A stretch of 64,000 nt of DNA from assembly GCF_040183065.1 (NCBI RefSeq), contig NC_091117.1, positions 100,071,001 to 100,135,000 on the forward strand, in the 5' to 3' direction. The notes under the pieces are model-generated. The model made no database searches. It worked only from the letters and a program-made list of their open reading frames with translations, and was not told where the DNA came from. How positions within the stretch are numbered: the stretch's first letter is position 1; each line of letters begins with the position of its first letter. This DNA is from Periplaneta americana (taxonomy: Eukaryota; Arthropoda; Insecta; Blattodea; Blattidae). Both the position numbers and the translations under genes were made by a program. Of this stretch, positions 13,601 through 22,581 are shown piece by piece.

Positions 13601-16600
13601 GTTCGGCGTACGAACAATTCTTGGTCTTCCTCAATCACCAGTCTGTGGTGCAACGGTTCCTGTCTCAGCAACGCGACAATACACAGCAACAAAGGTTTGA
13701 TGATTCAGTTGTCTTCGGTCTGGAAACGCCATCTGATACAGCCGTACAGCCTCGCGTCCATTACCATTCGCGCGACCATACATAAAAATGATGTCAGCCT
13801 GCTCACGAAATGAATATCGTCCTGCCATGGTTGAACGAAACACGTTAACTCACTCCACGTTCACAACTGCAACGTTGAAGACAGACTAATGACAAATGAC
13901 ACATGTAAACAAGTCTCCATGGCAACACTTCGCCATCTGCAGTCCATTTCTGATACGAGTCACAGCCTTCTATGAATGAGTGCATAAAGAAATGAAGTTT
14001 TGAGGTTGGACCTCGAAGGCCGTTGAACGCAAACTTTTAGTAATAAATGAATAACGGGGAAACAAAGGATTATGGGACATATGTTCATATGAACTTTTTT
14101 CCTTCTTTTGGTGTAAGGAACCCATGCCTGAAGTTTGTACACGTATTTTTGATACACCCTGTATATATATATATATATATATATATATGTTATTTATAGG
14201 AATGCCTTCTTCCCACATCCCTACGATATGTCCACGTGTCACTTCTGATATATAAGGCATGGTGTTTTCTAAAATGTATAGTTTATTGAAGATATACACG
14301 AACAAGCTCAATGATGTAATGATAACAGAGTAATAATAGAGTTTATATGCAATGCCTTCTGTGTATCTCTATTTCTATTGTTTTCTAAGCGAAGTCCTCG
14401 TAACATGATATTTTAAATCAATACCGACTTCGACTCGACATTTCTTTTGTAGCCTCGTGAACCGTAAGTTTTTTTCTGGATTGAGTACCAGTTTGGCAAG
14501 AGCCATGTTATTAATATTCATATTCTTAGATTTTTATTGTGAAGAAAAGGAAGAGGCAGAGCGTGAAAACATAATGAAACTCCTTTCCTCCCACCCCTCA
14601 TGGAACTGTTGGCATTAGCCTACTCCTTGTGGGGAGAAAGGACAGATCATCATGGACTTGACACATCTAATGGCAAGTCCTGTACCACAGTTGAGCCATA
14701 GGATTAATGGTTAAATAATCCGTAGAGAATCCAGTTTCAGAGGATATATGGTTGACTGCATTACAGCTCTCTTTTGTTAGAGAGAACATTTCAGAGCAAT
14801 TATGTATCCTGGAAGACAAAGGTCACTTTTATTGCTTCTGGCGTACATAGAGACACTATGTGGATGTATTTGACCACTAATCTGGGCTTTGCATAGAGAA
14901 AGAGAAAGAAGGATCCACTATCACTTTATTGCTGAAGGGATACACAAGTCGGAAGCTAAGCTGCACTTGAAAGCCAGAGACAGGAAGGACCCTCACTGAT
15001 GAAATAGAAATTAATAAAACTAATAACATAACCTAATTATGTTAATACTGAACTTCGAAGTACCTACCATGAAGTTATATACCTGGTTGCTGTATGAGCA
15101 TTTTGCTAAATATCCATTTCAAATGACAATCAGACAAAAATGAAAGGGACTGCAATATAAGTGTTGGTTATTACCTGCTAGAAGAATTTTCTTCGAACAA
15201 TTCTCAGTACACTGTAGAAAAAAATATATTTGTCAGACCAGTAGCTCAATTATGATGGAATGATCACTATCGTGTCTTCGTGCAAAAGCAGTGCTTGGGA
15301 AAAGTGACACAAGTCAGTTTCCACAAACCTTTTTTGATAATTTATTGACAACTTATGGAACATCTGCTCGCTTGGAAAAAAATACATAAGTATTCCTCCC
15401 ATTACAATAATTCATACAGAAAAAAATCAAATCGACATAAACCAGTGTAAGTTGTCAATAAATTATCAAAAAAGGTTTGTGGAAACTGACTTATGTTACT
15501 TTTCGCGAGCACTGCAGATATAATAGGGCCAGAAAGTATTAAAGTAGGTATGGACATTCTTTTCAAAGAAACTATATATTGTGATACCTCAAAAGAAAGC
15601 CCCAAATCTTAACAAAACATGTGTTGTTGCTTCACCTCGCTACTTCATCTCTCTCAAAAGTTATAAAGGAAAAATCGAGTGCAGTGCTAGCCTTGGGAAA
15701 ATGCTAGGTATGCAACCATCCAAATGACACTTTATGTAATGACCTGTCCCGGGTTAAAATGCGATGTGGCAAGAACAAACAATGGGGATGAAGGGCTGAC
15801 AGAGGTTGTGATTATATGATGGATGCCTGGAGTGATATAGGCATAGAGATGTCAGATGAGAGAGAATGAAAGAATGGTAGATGAAAACATTAGAAAAGTT
15901 TATAGAGGGGAAAAAAAACGAAATCCACTATTGCATCCTACAGATACCAACTTGGAGGAATGCATCTTGACTAGTGGATGATATCAAAACAGGTCTAATT
16001 ATTAATTCATGATTGATGATTGTGATGATGTTGATGATAGCAGTGGTGGTGGTGGTGATTTGGTGATGTACAGTCAATACGTGTAATGTAAATAGTGTCA
16101 CATGTCAAAACATAACATTTTATTTAGCTTTTATATATGATTTTTTAAATTTACAAACAAGAAACATATTATAGAAGAGCTTTGACTAATATTTCATTAT
16201 TTGTAGTTATTTTATATTTTGTAATTAGAAAACAATTATGTTTTCAGAGCTTTAATGGAAGCTGGCTGTGATCCATGTGTTAGAAACAAGAAATCACAAA
16301 CTCCATATGTAGTTTCCATTAATAAAGAAACAAGGAATATCTTTAGAAGATTTCTGGCTGATTATCCAGATAAATACGACTATTCTAAGGTTTGAATATT
16401 GTTACATTTCTTTATACTTATCCATTTCCTATTTTTGCGTAATTTTTTTTTAATTTCCAAACAATCATGATAAGAACCTTATTTTATGTTTTCATCTTTC
16501 AGTGCACTATGTTCCTTCTCGTATAGAAGTGGTTGTATTTTCTGTTCCTCTCGTTAATTAGCTGCATAGTAATTTTTATATCCCTACTTCTTTTTCCCTC

Positions 16601-19600
16601 TTTCTACTTACAGTATTCCTCACGCAAAAAAAGATAACTTCTTCCATATGCCTGGCTAGTATGTAAACATTTAAAACTATTCGAACATTTTTTTTTTCAA
16701 GTTCTTATTTGATGTTAAATATATGTTCATATTAAATTTGTATTTAAAATATGTATTGAATTAATTTTCATATCCTAATTATTAGAAAGTACAGATAAGG
16801 AGGTGAGACCTGACATGTGAGCTGTGCTAGAGGAGAAAGAATGAGCTATCAGAAAAAGAGTTTGTTTCTTGATGGTTAATATTATACAAATCTAGCAATA
16901 GAAGTTCATCTCAGACTAAAACCTATCTTCTTGCCATTGGTATGGCATATGATAAAGCCACAGGACAAGTCTTGCTTCCTCTACTGTACCTACTTCCTCC
17001 TTTTGCAGTACTTTGAAACTCTATTTTTGCTGGAGAGTGTTCTGATTTTTAATAATATGAGTGATGTAGTAATAAGAACCAAGCTTTGTTATTCGTACTA
17101 CATTTCTAACTTTCAGGCTCAAATATCAGGACCCCTGACAGATGAAATGGAACAGAAGATGACAGAGAAACGTCGAGAGCAGAGGAAAGCAAAGAGAGAA
17201 AGAGAAAAGGAAAAGAAGAAAGAAGAGGAAGTCAGGAAAGAAGAAGAGGCAGAGAAAGCAAGATTTCTTCAATTAAGCGATAGAGAAAAGGTAGATTTTA
17301 GCGAATTAATTGAGTATAAAATCTGTAGTGCTCGGGAAAAGTTACACAAGTCAGTTTCCATAAACCTTTTTTGATAATTTATTGACAACTTACGGAACAT
17401 CTGTTCGCTTGGAAAAAAATACATAGGTATTTCTCCCATTACAATAATTCATACAGAAAAAAATCAAATCGACATAAACCAGTGTAAGTTGTCAATAAAT
17501 TATCAAAAAAGGTTTGTGAAAACTGACTTATGTCACTTTTCCCAAGCACTGCAGAAATAATCTTGTCCACTTCAGACCTGGCAATCTGTGTCTGGTCTGT
17601 GAGCTATTGTGGTTTGACTTGTCATCAGAAGTAATTGAACACAACAGTGTCCTCCATTCTTGGTCACATTTATTGTTGATTAGTCAACTGTCCGAAGAGG
17701 GATTGGAACTTCCTAAGTAACACCAATAAGGCATCACTCATAAGGCAACTAAGCCAGGAGATAATGGAGTAGGGTTGCTAGTTCATTTCCCCATCCATTG
17801 CATACATCGTTGACTGTAACATATATTAATCAGACTTCAGATGCCTGCGAACAATTGTTCTTCCTCTGAAACAAATCATCAATCAGAGGTAGGTCATATT
17901 TATTTCTTAAATTTCTGACGTTTTCTTATGTTCCACACCTGCCACTCCATCCTGACACTGTCTTTAACATTGTGTACAGAGGAGTAGTGTTGACAAGAGA
18001 AAAGATTTGCTTGTAAAATATTGGATCACAGTATGCTTTTTTCCTGTTGAAACTTATTTGTTAATGAAAAAAGTTTTTTGAGTGATGTATTTGTAAGTTT
18101 CAAAGAAATTTTTTGCAATGCAATATACAGGGGATTTCAAAATGATGGAGCATAAAAAATGATTTCGAACGAACCATACGAGATAGAAACACATTCCGCA
18201 CATCACTGGGTAGAGGAAGGTTCAAAGTTCAGTTGTATGGTCATTGAGGTGGCAAGATTTTGTTATCCATCTCTTGCAATTCATTGTCATAGAATGGTGG
18301 CATTTAGCTAACTCCAGATCTCTAAGTGGAAATGAGTGACCATCTTCCATGAAAATGAAGTTATTCGAATCTTCTTGAAGTTGGAGGAACAACTAGTTTT
18401 CTAGCAGATTTTGCTCATCGTCTGTGGCCCCCAGGTCTCAAGACCTTACCCCCTGCGATTTTTTATTTGTGGAGGTACATTAAAAACAGAGTGTTTGTTC
18501 CACCTATTCCCGCTGATCTTCAAGAATTCCGACATCGAATTGTGGAAGCTGTGGACTCAATAACTAATGGCCAGTTGATTTGTGTGTGGCAAGAGATGAC
18601 CTTTCACTTTGATGTTTGTCGTGCTACACATGATGCTCTTGTTGAGTGCATACTAGCTCAATGACCATAGAAATAAACTTTGAACCTTCATCTATCCAAT
18701 GATGTGCGGAATGTGTTTCTTTCTGTCTTGTATGGTTTGTTTGAAACAAATTTTTGAAATCTGTTCCATCATTTTTAAATGTCCTACACTGTCAAAAACT
18801 CTCTTCGCTAATTTATTTAAGAAGTGACGAGAAACTGGTCAGTTTATAATAAGAATAAATCTTGTCATAATGGAGCTCCACCCAAAAAATGATCGAAGAA
18901 ATACATGCTAGACAAGAGATAAGGTCGAAAAATTTCATTTGGGTCGCTATTTAGCAGTATTTTGTGAATGTTGTAATAAACTTATTGCTTTTTATAAATC
19001 TATGCTCATCTGCAACAATGACAACATATTTTTGTAGTTTTGAAAATCATTAGCACAATAGAGGTACATTTAAAAAGAAAATATATCTTACAAAAGCATG
19101 AGATCACAGTTTTTGATCATTTTTATGAGGGCTACTCTTCTAGCAAAATTTATTATGAAAACTTTATGGTGTTCCAAATAACTACTTTAGTACGATTCTT
19201 GGCATCTCTCAGTGCAGTCCCTACCCGGAGATCCGATTAAGGGACTATTTTACCTCCGGAGAATTTTACATTGAGGGACTCCATGAATCATAAGCAGTGA
19301 AAAATATAGTGGGACTGCATTCGTGTTAATACAACTTATGTGGGTACCTCTTTGTTACTTGTTACCTTAAACAACAAGTTTAAGCCCCCTCACCACGACA
19401 CGGTGAGTACCCACGAGAGGTATTATTATTATGAAAGCTAAATCATGTTAATTTTGTTTTTTATTATTGGTTTCCTGCAAGCAAGCAGTTTTTGTGGCCA
19501 ACTGATATTTTTAAACAAATTTGGCATGATGCAAGCCACATGATAAGCTATATTATTCCTGCATAAAATTACGTTTGCCACATATTTTCAAGAATTTTAT

Positions 19601-20232
19601 TTTACATTGTAAACTACCAGTCTTCACAAGAGGTGTGAATTGCATTTGTTAAAGAGTCGATCATAAAGCACCTCATGTCTGGTCTGTCTATAACTGATTT
19701 CGCCACTTATGCGAAGGCTGGAAGCTGATGTTGCTACTAGTGTGTGGAAATTTATTTTAAGTCCATCTACCTTACTTATGCATTGCAGTATGATTGTTTT
19801 TGCATGTTTTATGTGAAAGTACAGTGATAGCAGACTCATATTAGTTCTGTCGGTAAGCAAAGTGGTTCAAAATACTTTTGTGCACTTCTCAAAATTAGAA
19901 ATAATTATGTCACTATTGGAACTCACACTTAGATGTAAAAATAGTGTTAATAGTTACAAATTACTTCATTTAAGAAAACACAGTTTACATGATACCATTC
20001 ATTCATATATGTTCTTTTCTCTCTTTTTTCCTAGAGAGCTCTTGCTGCTGAACGAAGGCTTTTGTCTCAAGCTTCTGTAAGTGGAGTAAAACCGATTGTA
20101 TCCAGGTGTTTCCAGTGTGCTGTGGATATTACGGGCAAAATACCTTTTGAATATGATATCCATAGGTTTTGCAGTATTGACTGCTTAAAGTTTCATAGAC
20201 TTAAAAATAAAAGGGTACCACTGAAATGTTAA
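1470..20232 (+). CDS. ANKZF1: ANKZF1 / Vms1 orthologue, 3' part of gene (7 exons)
   Basis: The encoded protein is the peptidyl-tRNA hydrolase/nuclease of ribosome-associated quality control, which releases stalled nascent chains from 60S subunits and binds VCP/p97. Seven exons (1470-1692, 2677-2847, 4654-4998, 5152-5428, 16248-16389, 17117-17290, 20035-20232) have GT-AG borders and matching phases, giving 509 codons and a TAA stop. In order they encode the end of the VLRF1 fold (RNPPLNKNDPRL, IPFATRRATF), a low-complexity linker, ankyrin repeats (LLHVAAQGGH, AGCDPCVRN), a Lys/Glu/Arg-rich coiled coil, a VCP-interacting motif (REKRALAAERR) and a Cys-rich finger (CFQC, CSIDC). The catalytic Gln motif and N-terminal zinc finger must lie before the window. 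The gene looks intact in the visible part. Intron 4 is about 10.8 kb and full of transposons. The family call is secure; exon edges are inferred from consensus. Confidence 0.93.
2677..2847 (+). CDS. ANKZF1: ANKZF1 exon: linker after VLRF1
   Basis: The reading frame continues from the previous exon through FKTVFPQSPRKRCSKFQSG to KSDIKKHMAG. The acceptor is TTTGTAG and the donor is CAG|GTGGGT. The segment is low-complexity and Ser-rich, as expected of the poorly conserved linker in this family. A downstream GT at about 2852 is an alternative donor, but the one used here keeps phase with the next exon. Confidence 0.85.
2897..2970. repeat. (ATT)n microsatellite
   Basis: About 24 tandem ATT units with one AAT interruption near the 3' end. 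It lies in an ANKZF1 intron. Confidence 0.95.
3180..3520 (-). repeat. SINE-like repeat with tRNA-like head
   Basis: On the - strand the end near 3510 reads as a tRNA-like head (GCTGCCTCGTGGTCTAAGGC, then GGTTCAAGTTCTC as a B-box-like element). It is followed by a body running down to about 3180 and flanked by an ATT microsatellite. No second copy is present in the window, so the family assignment is inference. Confidence 0.45.
3852..3955. repeat. (ATT)n / (GTT)n compound microsatellite
   Basis: Two ATT tracts flank a short GTT-rich interruption around 3893-3908. The tract is intronic. Confidence 0.95.
4654..4998 (+). CDS. ANKZF1: ANKZF1 exon: central acidic/basic linker
   Basis: The acceptor is TATACCAG and the donor AAAG|GTAAGT. 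It encodes a 115-residue linker containing RPFPGIVNAILARSSSES, an acidic stretch with VTLGGFMIDEDVEISFDN, and a Lys-rich tail (KKFKDNKKGGKKQQKKQ) that could act as a basic nucleic-acid or ribosome-binding patch. The phase matches exons on both sides. Confidence 0.9.
5152..5428 (+). CDS. ANKZF1: ANKZF1 exon: first ankyrin repeats
   Basis: The exon starts after TTTCAG and ends at AATTAG|GTACAA. It opens with MDLRHKLWTACRLGDTDLL, a typical first ankyrin helix pair, and ends in SKDTLLHVAAQGGHMAII, the start of a second repeat. That repeat is completed by the exon at 16248, so the intron between them cuts an ankyrin repeat. Reading past the donor (to a stop at 5525) gives a non-conserved tail. Confidence 0.92.
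5429..8345 (+). other. 5' third of the giant ANKZF1 intron 4
   Basis: No coding region is recognisable. A (TAA)n microsatellite lies at about 7604-7668. The edges near 5518 and 6033 have weak pogo-like end sequences, but no inverted repeat could be shown. The short open frames here have no family resemblance. Confidence 0.6.
7604..7668. repeat. (TAA)n microsatellite
   Basis: About 21 tandem AAT/TAA units with one GAT interruption near the end. Confidence 0.95.
8346..8945. repeat. Inverted pair of tRNA-headed SINEs with a repeated 80-bp tail
   Basis: The tRNA-like head is on the - strand at about 8380-8455 and again on the + strand at about 8785-8855 (GGCTTAGTGGATAAA A-box region, GGGTTCAAATC B-box region). 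The arms 8346-8490 and 8748-8880 are inverted copies of one another around a spacer of roughly 255 bp. In addition, about 80 bp beginning at TTCCACTACTCTTTCATC is repeated directly (about 8484-8571 and 8866-8945). The same head plus GAATTTTTCTC body occurs at 21194-21365. Confidence 0.75.
9213..9715 (+). mobile_element. LINE 3' fragment (non-LTR retrotransposon, C-terminal RT region)
   Basis: The open frames carry the end of a reverse-transcriptase ORF. YKTVMLPVVLYGCETWTLT is the usual thumb-region motif, followed after a frameshift near 9410 by RRLRWPGHVARMGEFRNAY, GRPEGKRPLGRPRRRWED and DLREVVYDGRDWINLAQDR, a tail common in insect LINE ORFs. The 3' end has short TAAG repeats. The 5' part is missing. 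The same 3' end recurs at 12184-12438. Confidence 0.85.
10010..10795 (+). mobile_element. Second, different LINE remnant (RT palm to C-terminus)
   Basis: Translation in shifting frames gives LLYANDIILIADSE (the YADD box with the first Asp changed to Asn), then TLKDRGLTLNYKKSQIM, KTRILYQAVLEPILLYGSES, and a C-terminal part with RPVGRPRTTWEEGIK. This is the usual order of a LINE RT after the catalytic loop. Stops and frameshifts make it non-functional. The 5' part is missing. Confidence 0.75.
10800..12173. other. Intron sequence without recognised features
   Basis: Open frames of 78-104 codons occur on both strands (for example 11045-11359 - and 11676-11948 +), but none has a recognisable motif, splice pattern or low-divergence partner in the window. 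I treat them as chance frames in an intron. Confidence 0.45.
12184..12438 (+). mobile_element. Short 5'-truncated LINE insertion with 10-bp TSD
   Basis: This 255-bp segment is a diverged copy of the last part of the LINE at 9213-9715 (GRLEGKRPLGRPKRRWE region) and ends in a TAAG-type tail. It is bounded by direct repeats ATACAAGATA at 12174-12183 and 12439-12448, as expected of target-primed reverse transcription. Confidence 0.88.
12590..14161 (-). mobile_element. Mariner-superfamily transposon with 110-bp TIRs
   Basis: TIRs at 12590-12699 and 14052-14161 are near-identical (ends CAGAGTGTATC and CAGGGTGTATC), and both ends abut TA dinucleotides inside TA microsatellites, as expected for TA target use. 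The transposase lies between them on the - strand. The 1572-bp length and the near-identity of the TIRs suggest a fairly recent, nearly complete copy in ANKZF1 intron 4. Confidence 0.95.
12749..13843 (-). pseudogene. Mariner-type transposase with one in-frame stop
   Basis: The frame starting at 13843 runs through a paired helix-turn-helix region (REQADIIFMYGRANGNGREA; TRQLAVATGTSHSTAWRVL), then the acidic triad FTDEATF, MHDGAPAHF and ARSPDLNPLDFYLWG, to a stop at 12749, about 364 codons. By hand count there are 36 residues between the second and third Asp. The frame is intact except for one TGA at 13631-13633 after QTGD and before GRPRIV, compatible with a C-to-T change in an Arg CGA codon. 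This single stop makes the copy non-autonomous by itself. Confidence 0.93.
14300..15285. other. Intron 4, no feature recognised
   Basis: The sequence is AT-rich with no long open frame and no repeat that I could match inside the window. Confidence 0.5.
15289..15517 (+). mobile_element. MITE copy 1 (CTGCAGTGCT family)
   Basis: TIRs of roughly 55 bp begin CAGTGCTTGGGAAAAGTGAC and end at GCACTGCAG. The internal segment is shared with copies at 17323-17554 and 44218-44437. No matching flanking duplication could be seen for this copy. There is no coding capacity. Confidence 0.85.
16248..16389 (+). CDS. ANKZF1: ANKZF1 exon: end of ankyrin region
   Basis: The acceptor is TTTTCAG and the donor AAG|GTTTGA. 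It completes the ankyrin repeat (ALMEAGCDPCVRNKKSQTPY) and continues through RNIFRRFLADYPDKYDYSK, a segment characteristic of ANKZF1 just after the ankyrin repeats. The upstream intron is 10.8 kb. Confidence 0.94.
17117..17290 (+). CDS. ANKZF1: ANKZF1 exon: charged coiled coil and first half of VIM
   Basis: It begins AQISGPLTDEMEQKM after a TTTCAG acceptor, continues in a highly charged Lys/Arg/Glu helix, and ends FLQLSDREK at the AAG|GTAGAT donor. SDREK is the first half of the VCP-interacting motif. The ORF that starts upstream at 16931 reads through intron and is not the true exon start. Confidence 0.95.
17323..17554 (+). mobile_element. MITE copy 2 with AAAT TSD, just inside an ANKZF1 intron
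   Basis: The same TIRs and core as the copies at 15289 and 44218. The element begins CTGTAGTGCT and ends AGCACTGCAG and is flanked on both sides by AAAT. It lies only 32 bp after the splice donor of the coiled-coil exon. Confidence 0.9.
17560..18127. other. Intron sequence, no feature recognised
   Basis: No coding signal and no matched repeat were found in this stretch. Confidence 0.5.
18128..18786 (+). mobile_element. Decayed mariner-like element with about 120-bp TIRs
   Basis: The left end (18128-18260) and right end (about 18660-18786) are inverted copies: both carry CACATTCCGCACATCA and AAAATGATGG. Between them, the + strand encodes a C-terminal transposase scrap: SQDLTPCDF, then a frame with WRYIKNRVFVPPIPADLQEF and HRIVEAVDSITNG. 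The catalytic core is deleted, so it is an internally deleted non-autonomous copy. Confidence 0.85.
18790..20034. other. Last ANKZF1 intron, 3' part
   Basis: No coding or repeat feature could be supported. The region ends in the TTTTTTCCTAG acceptor of the final exon. Confidence 0.5.
20035..20232 (+). CDS. ANKZF1: ANKZF1 terminal exon: VIM and C-terminal zinc finger
   Basis: Joined to the previous exon, it completes REKRALAAERR, the VCP-interacting motif. It then encodes a Cys-rich finger (RCFQCAVDIT ... RFCSIDCLKFH) and stops with TAA at 20230-20232. CxxC followed by CxxxC and a His gives the expected metal ligands of the family's C-terminal finger. Confidence 0.95.
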   Translation, partial: RALAAERRLLSQASVSGVKPIVSRCFQCAVDITGKIPFEYDIHRFCSIDCLKFHRLKNKRVPLKC

Positions 20233-20354
20233 CACATAAATCTTGTAGGGTAATATTATTAAATAATTATATTTGAAACAGAAGATAATAACTTGGTATC
20301 TGTTGGAGTGACAGGACAAACTGCTAATATGTCTTCATTATAATGAGGTGTGTC

Positions 20355-20360
20355 AATAAA
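20355..20360 (+). promoter_or_regulatory. Probable ANKZF1 polyadenylation signal
   Basis: AATAAA lies about 120 bp after the ANKZF1 stop codon, in the expected orientation and distance. Other AATAAA-like words further down cannot be excluded. Confidence 0.55.
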
Positions 20361-20902
20361 GTAGGCTAAGTTATTTGGTAAGAAATTCACCATATGTTGA
20401 GTTCAGTAATGTATTAACTTTATTTGTCGAAAAAATAATTTTATTTATTTATTATCTTTATACTTATTGATCACTAACATTTCATTTTGTTTTAATTTCA
20501 CTACATGCAATGATACTCTTATTGATATTTAGATCTTAATCATTTGGTGTAAAATTTTTCAGTCTTGTCTTAACCAACAGTTTGTTTTTGTTTTATTTTA
20601 TATAAATCTTGGTGTCTTAACTTCAGTAGAAATGTTACAGACAGGTGCTAATGAAGTTCTGATATTTCGAAGAACACTATTTCTTTTGGTAAGAATATTT
20701 CATACTTTGTGCTTGAAACCTGAATAACATAAATGGAATAGGCATTATATATATACTTTGTGCTTGAAAAGAATTTTCTGACTGCAACAAAACAAATACC
20801 GGTACATATTAAAAGCAGCATAGTAGTCTGTTGAAATAAAATATTGTCTTTTCTGAAATTAAATTTCTCAGACATTTTTTTTCAAAGACAATGTATAATT
20901 AA
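20361..20902. other. Region after ANKZF1, no gene seen
   Basis: AT-rich, with only short chance open frames. Confidence 0.5.
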
Positions 20903-21193
20903 TCATCCTGAGACTAAAAATCGCATTTTTGATATTTTTGTTTGTATGTCTGTCTGTCTGTCTGGATGTTTGTTACCTTCTCATGTGATAATGACAACTG
21001 ATTTATATGAAAACTGGAATATAATTTAAGTTTGTTCTAACTTAGATTTTAGGCTATATGGTATTCAAAATACTTTATTTAAAAGAGGGGTTATAAGGGG
21101 CCTGAATTAAATAAATCGAAGTATCTCGCTTATTATTGATTTTTATTAAAAATATTACGTAACAAAAGTTTCTTTAAAAACAATTTCCAATAA

Positions 21194-21365
21194 TCACTAT
21201 TAATTCGAGAAAAATTCGTTCCAGCACCGGAATCGAACCCGGGACCTCTCAGCTCTGCGCGCTGAGCACTCTTTCCAACTGAGCTATGCTGGGACACGAT
21301 CCACAGTGCCAGTTGAACTCTTCTCATCATAATGAGGGTGGCGAGACCTCATATAATGAATATGT
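21194..21365 (-). mobile_element. tRNA-derived SINE inserted in Helitron, 12-bp TSD
   Basis: On the - strand it has a clear tRNA-like head (CATAGCTCAGTTGG A-box region, GGTTCGATTCC B-box) followed by GAACGAATTTTTCTC, the body of the SINE at 8346-8945. Direct repeats AATTTCCAATAA at 21182-21193 and 21366-21377 bound it exactly. The Helitron copy at 39333 lacks the insert. The anticodon arm is not clean, so I do not call a tRNA gene. Confidence 0.9.
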
Positions 21366-22084
21366 AATTTCCAATAAGTTTTATTCTTTGCAAACTTTGA
21401 TAGGACTGATATTTAACGAAAAACATAAGTTTTAAAATAATAATGCGTTTTATCAGAGCCGCCTCAGACTATTAGGCTATAATGAAATGAAAACAAATGA
21501 CTTCGTCCATAATGGGCCTTGCACAACAACAAACGGAAGCTATTCATTTAACACTGTTTTTTACGGATATAATTGCATGATGGGTATATATAAAATGTTT
21601 ATTAATATTAACATACAGAGAATATTTCTGTGTTTGTATGAAGTAATCTCAGAAGCTACTTAATCAATTTCTATAATTATTATTTCATCACTAGAAATGT
21701 AGTTTCTCTAGATGGACATAATGCTATAATGTTATTACGGTAACTCCTGATTGAATTGAGGACAGGTAAGATTAAAATAGATTCTTATGCACAGAAAACA
21801 TGATAGGCTATTCTGTACATTCGTTTCCTGTATTTCTTAAAACAATATTTATGTACCACATTCATTTTCATCTCAGAGAATTAACGAACGAGAGTGTATT
21901 GATTTAGTATGCAATAATAGTATGTCAGCTTGGCATTCCATTATTTTACAATCCAAATTTTAACTATGCTCATTTGAATTGTGTTAAAATAGATAAAATG
22001 AATAAACTATGCAATAAATGCAATGTAAAAAAAATAGAGTAATGAGCCAAGCCGTTTATGTTGCACTGTTGTAAAAGTTGTTCC

Positions 22085-22440
22085 TCCTGAGATTCAAGAG
22101 TCCCCACAACAAATTGAAAACTTACTTACTGGAGTACATCCGTTTTCAACACACTTTTTAAATACCATAATATAAGACAGTACAACACCTTATTTCAAGT
22201 GGCATCGTTCGGAGCAAAAGAAATACATAGAGTCAATTCTACGTCATCATTTAAAGTACAAGCATAGGCTTATAATTTAATTGGAAATCTTCTTCCAGCT
22301 GAGAGTAAGAGCCTTCAGTTCTTCATTTCAGACGCTGACCAACTGTCTATCAAGTCTAATATAGTATCAATCTTAAAAGCAGAATTGACTGAACAACTCC
22401 AGGAAGTATTGCATGATAATAACAGTTAAATTCATAGTTT
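22085..22440 (+). pseudogene. Helitron N-terminal-domain remnant
   Basis: Shifting frames give PPEIQESPQQIENLLTGVH, PFSTHFLN, then SFGAKEIHRVN, YNLIGNLLPAE and AELTEQLQEVLHDNN. This order (PP..I..LL, fl..iR, SFGAK, Y..iG.LLP) is that of the region just before the Rep domain in insect Helitron proteins. Stops and frameshifts are present. The Rep and helicase domains are gone. Confidence 0.7.
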
Positions 22441-22581
22441 TAAATACAACTTTCAAAATGATTCAGGAGCAAAAGACTTACAACATACAAAAAGCTATTA
22501 TTCACTAAGTAATTACAAAACTGTAGATTTAAGTCAATATTTATTTCTAACAAGTGCAGTGAAGCGCATAGGTATGGCTAG

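Larger units (their letters stand above)
20903..22581 (+). mobile_element. Helitron copy 1, with decayed helicase-gene fragment and a SINE
   Basis: It starts TCATCCTGAG, as Helitrons start with TC, and ends in a GC-rich segment followed by GGTATGGCTAG, as they end in CTRR. Start, body and end are shared with the copy at 39333-40393. A Helitron N-terminal domain remnant at about 22085-22440 supports the class. A SINE is inserted at 21194-21365. Confidence 0.8.

Noticed and set aside
16931..17374. 147-codon ORF as a separate gene
   Set aside because: Its first part is intron and its end runs into a MITE; only 17117-17290 is an ANKZF1 exon.
21210..21300. Possible tRNA gene on the - strand (good A and B boxes)
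   Set aside because: It lies inside a 172-bp unit with a 12-bp TSD and a SINE body, and the anticodon arm is irregular.
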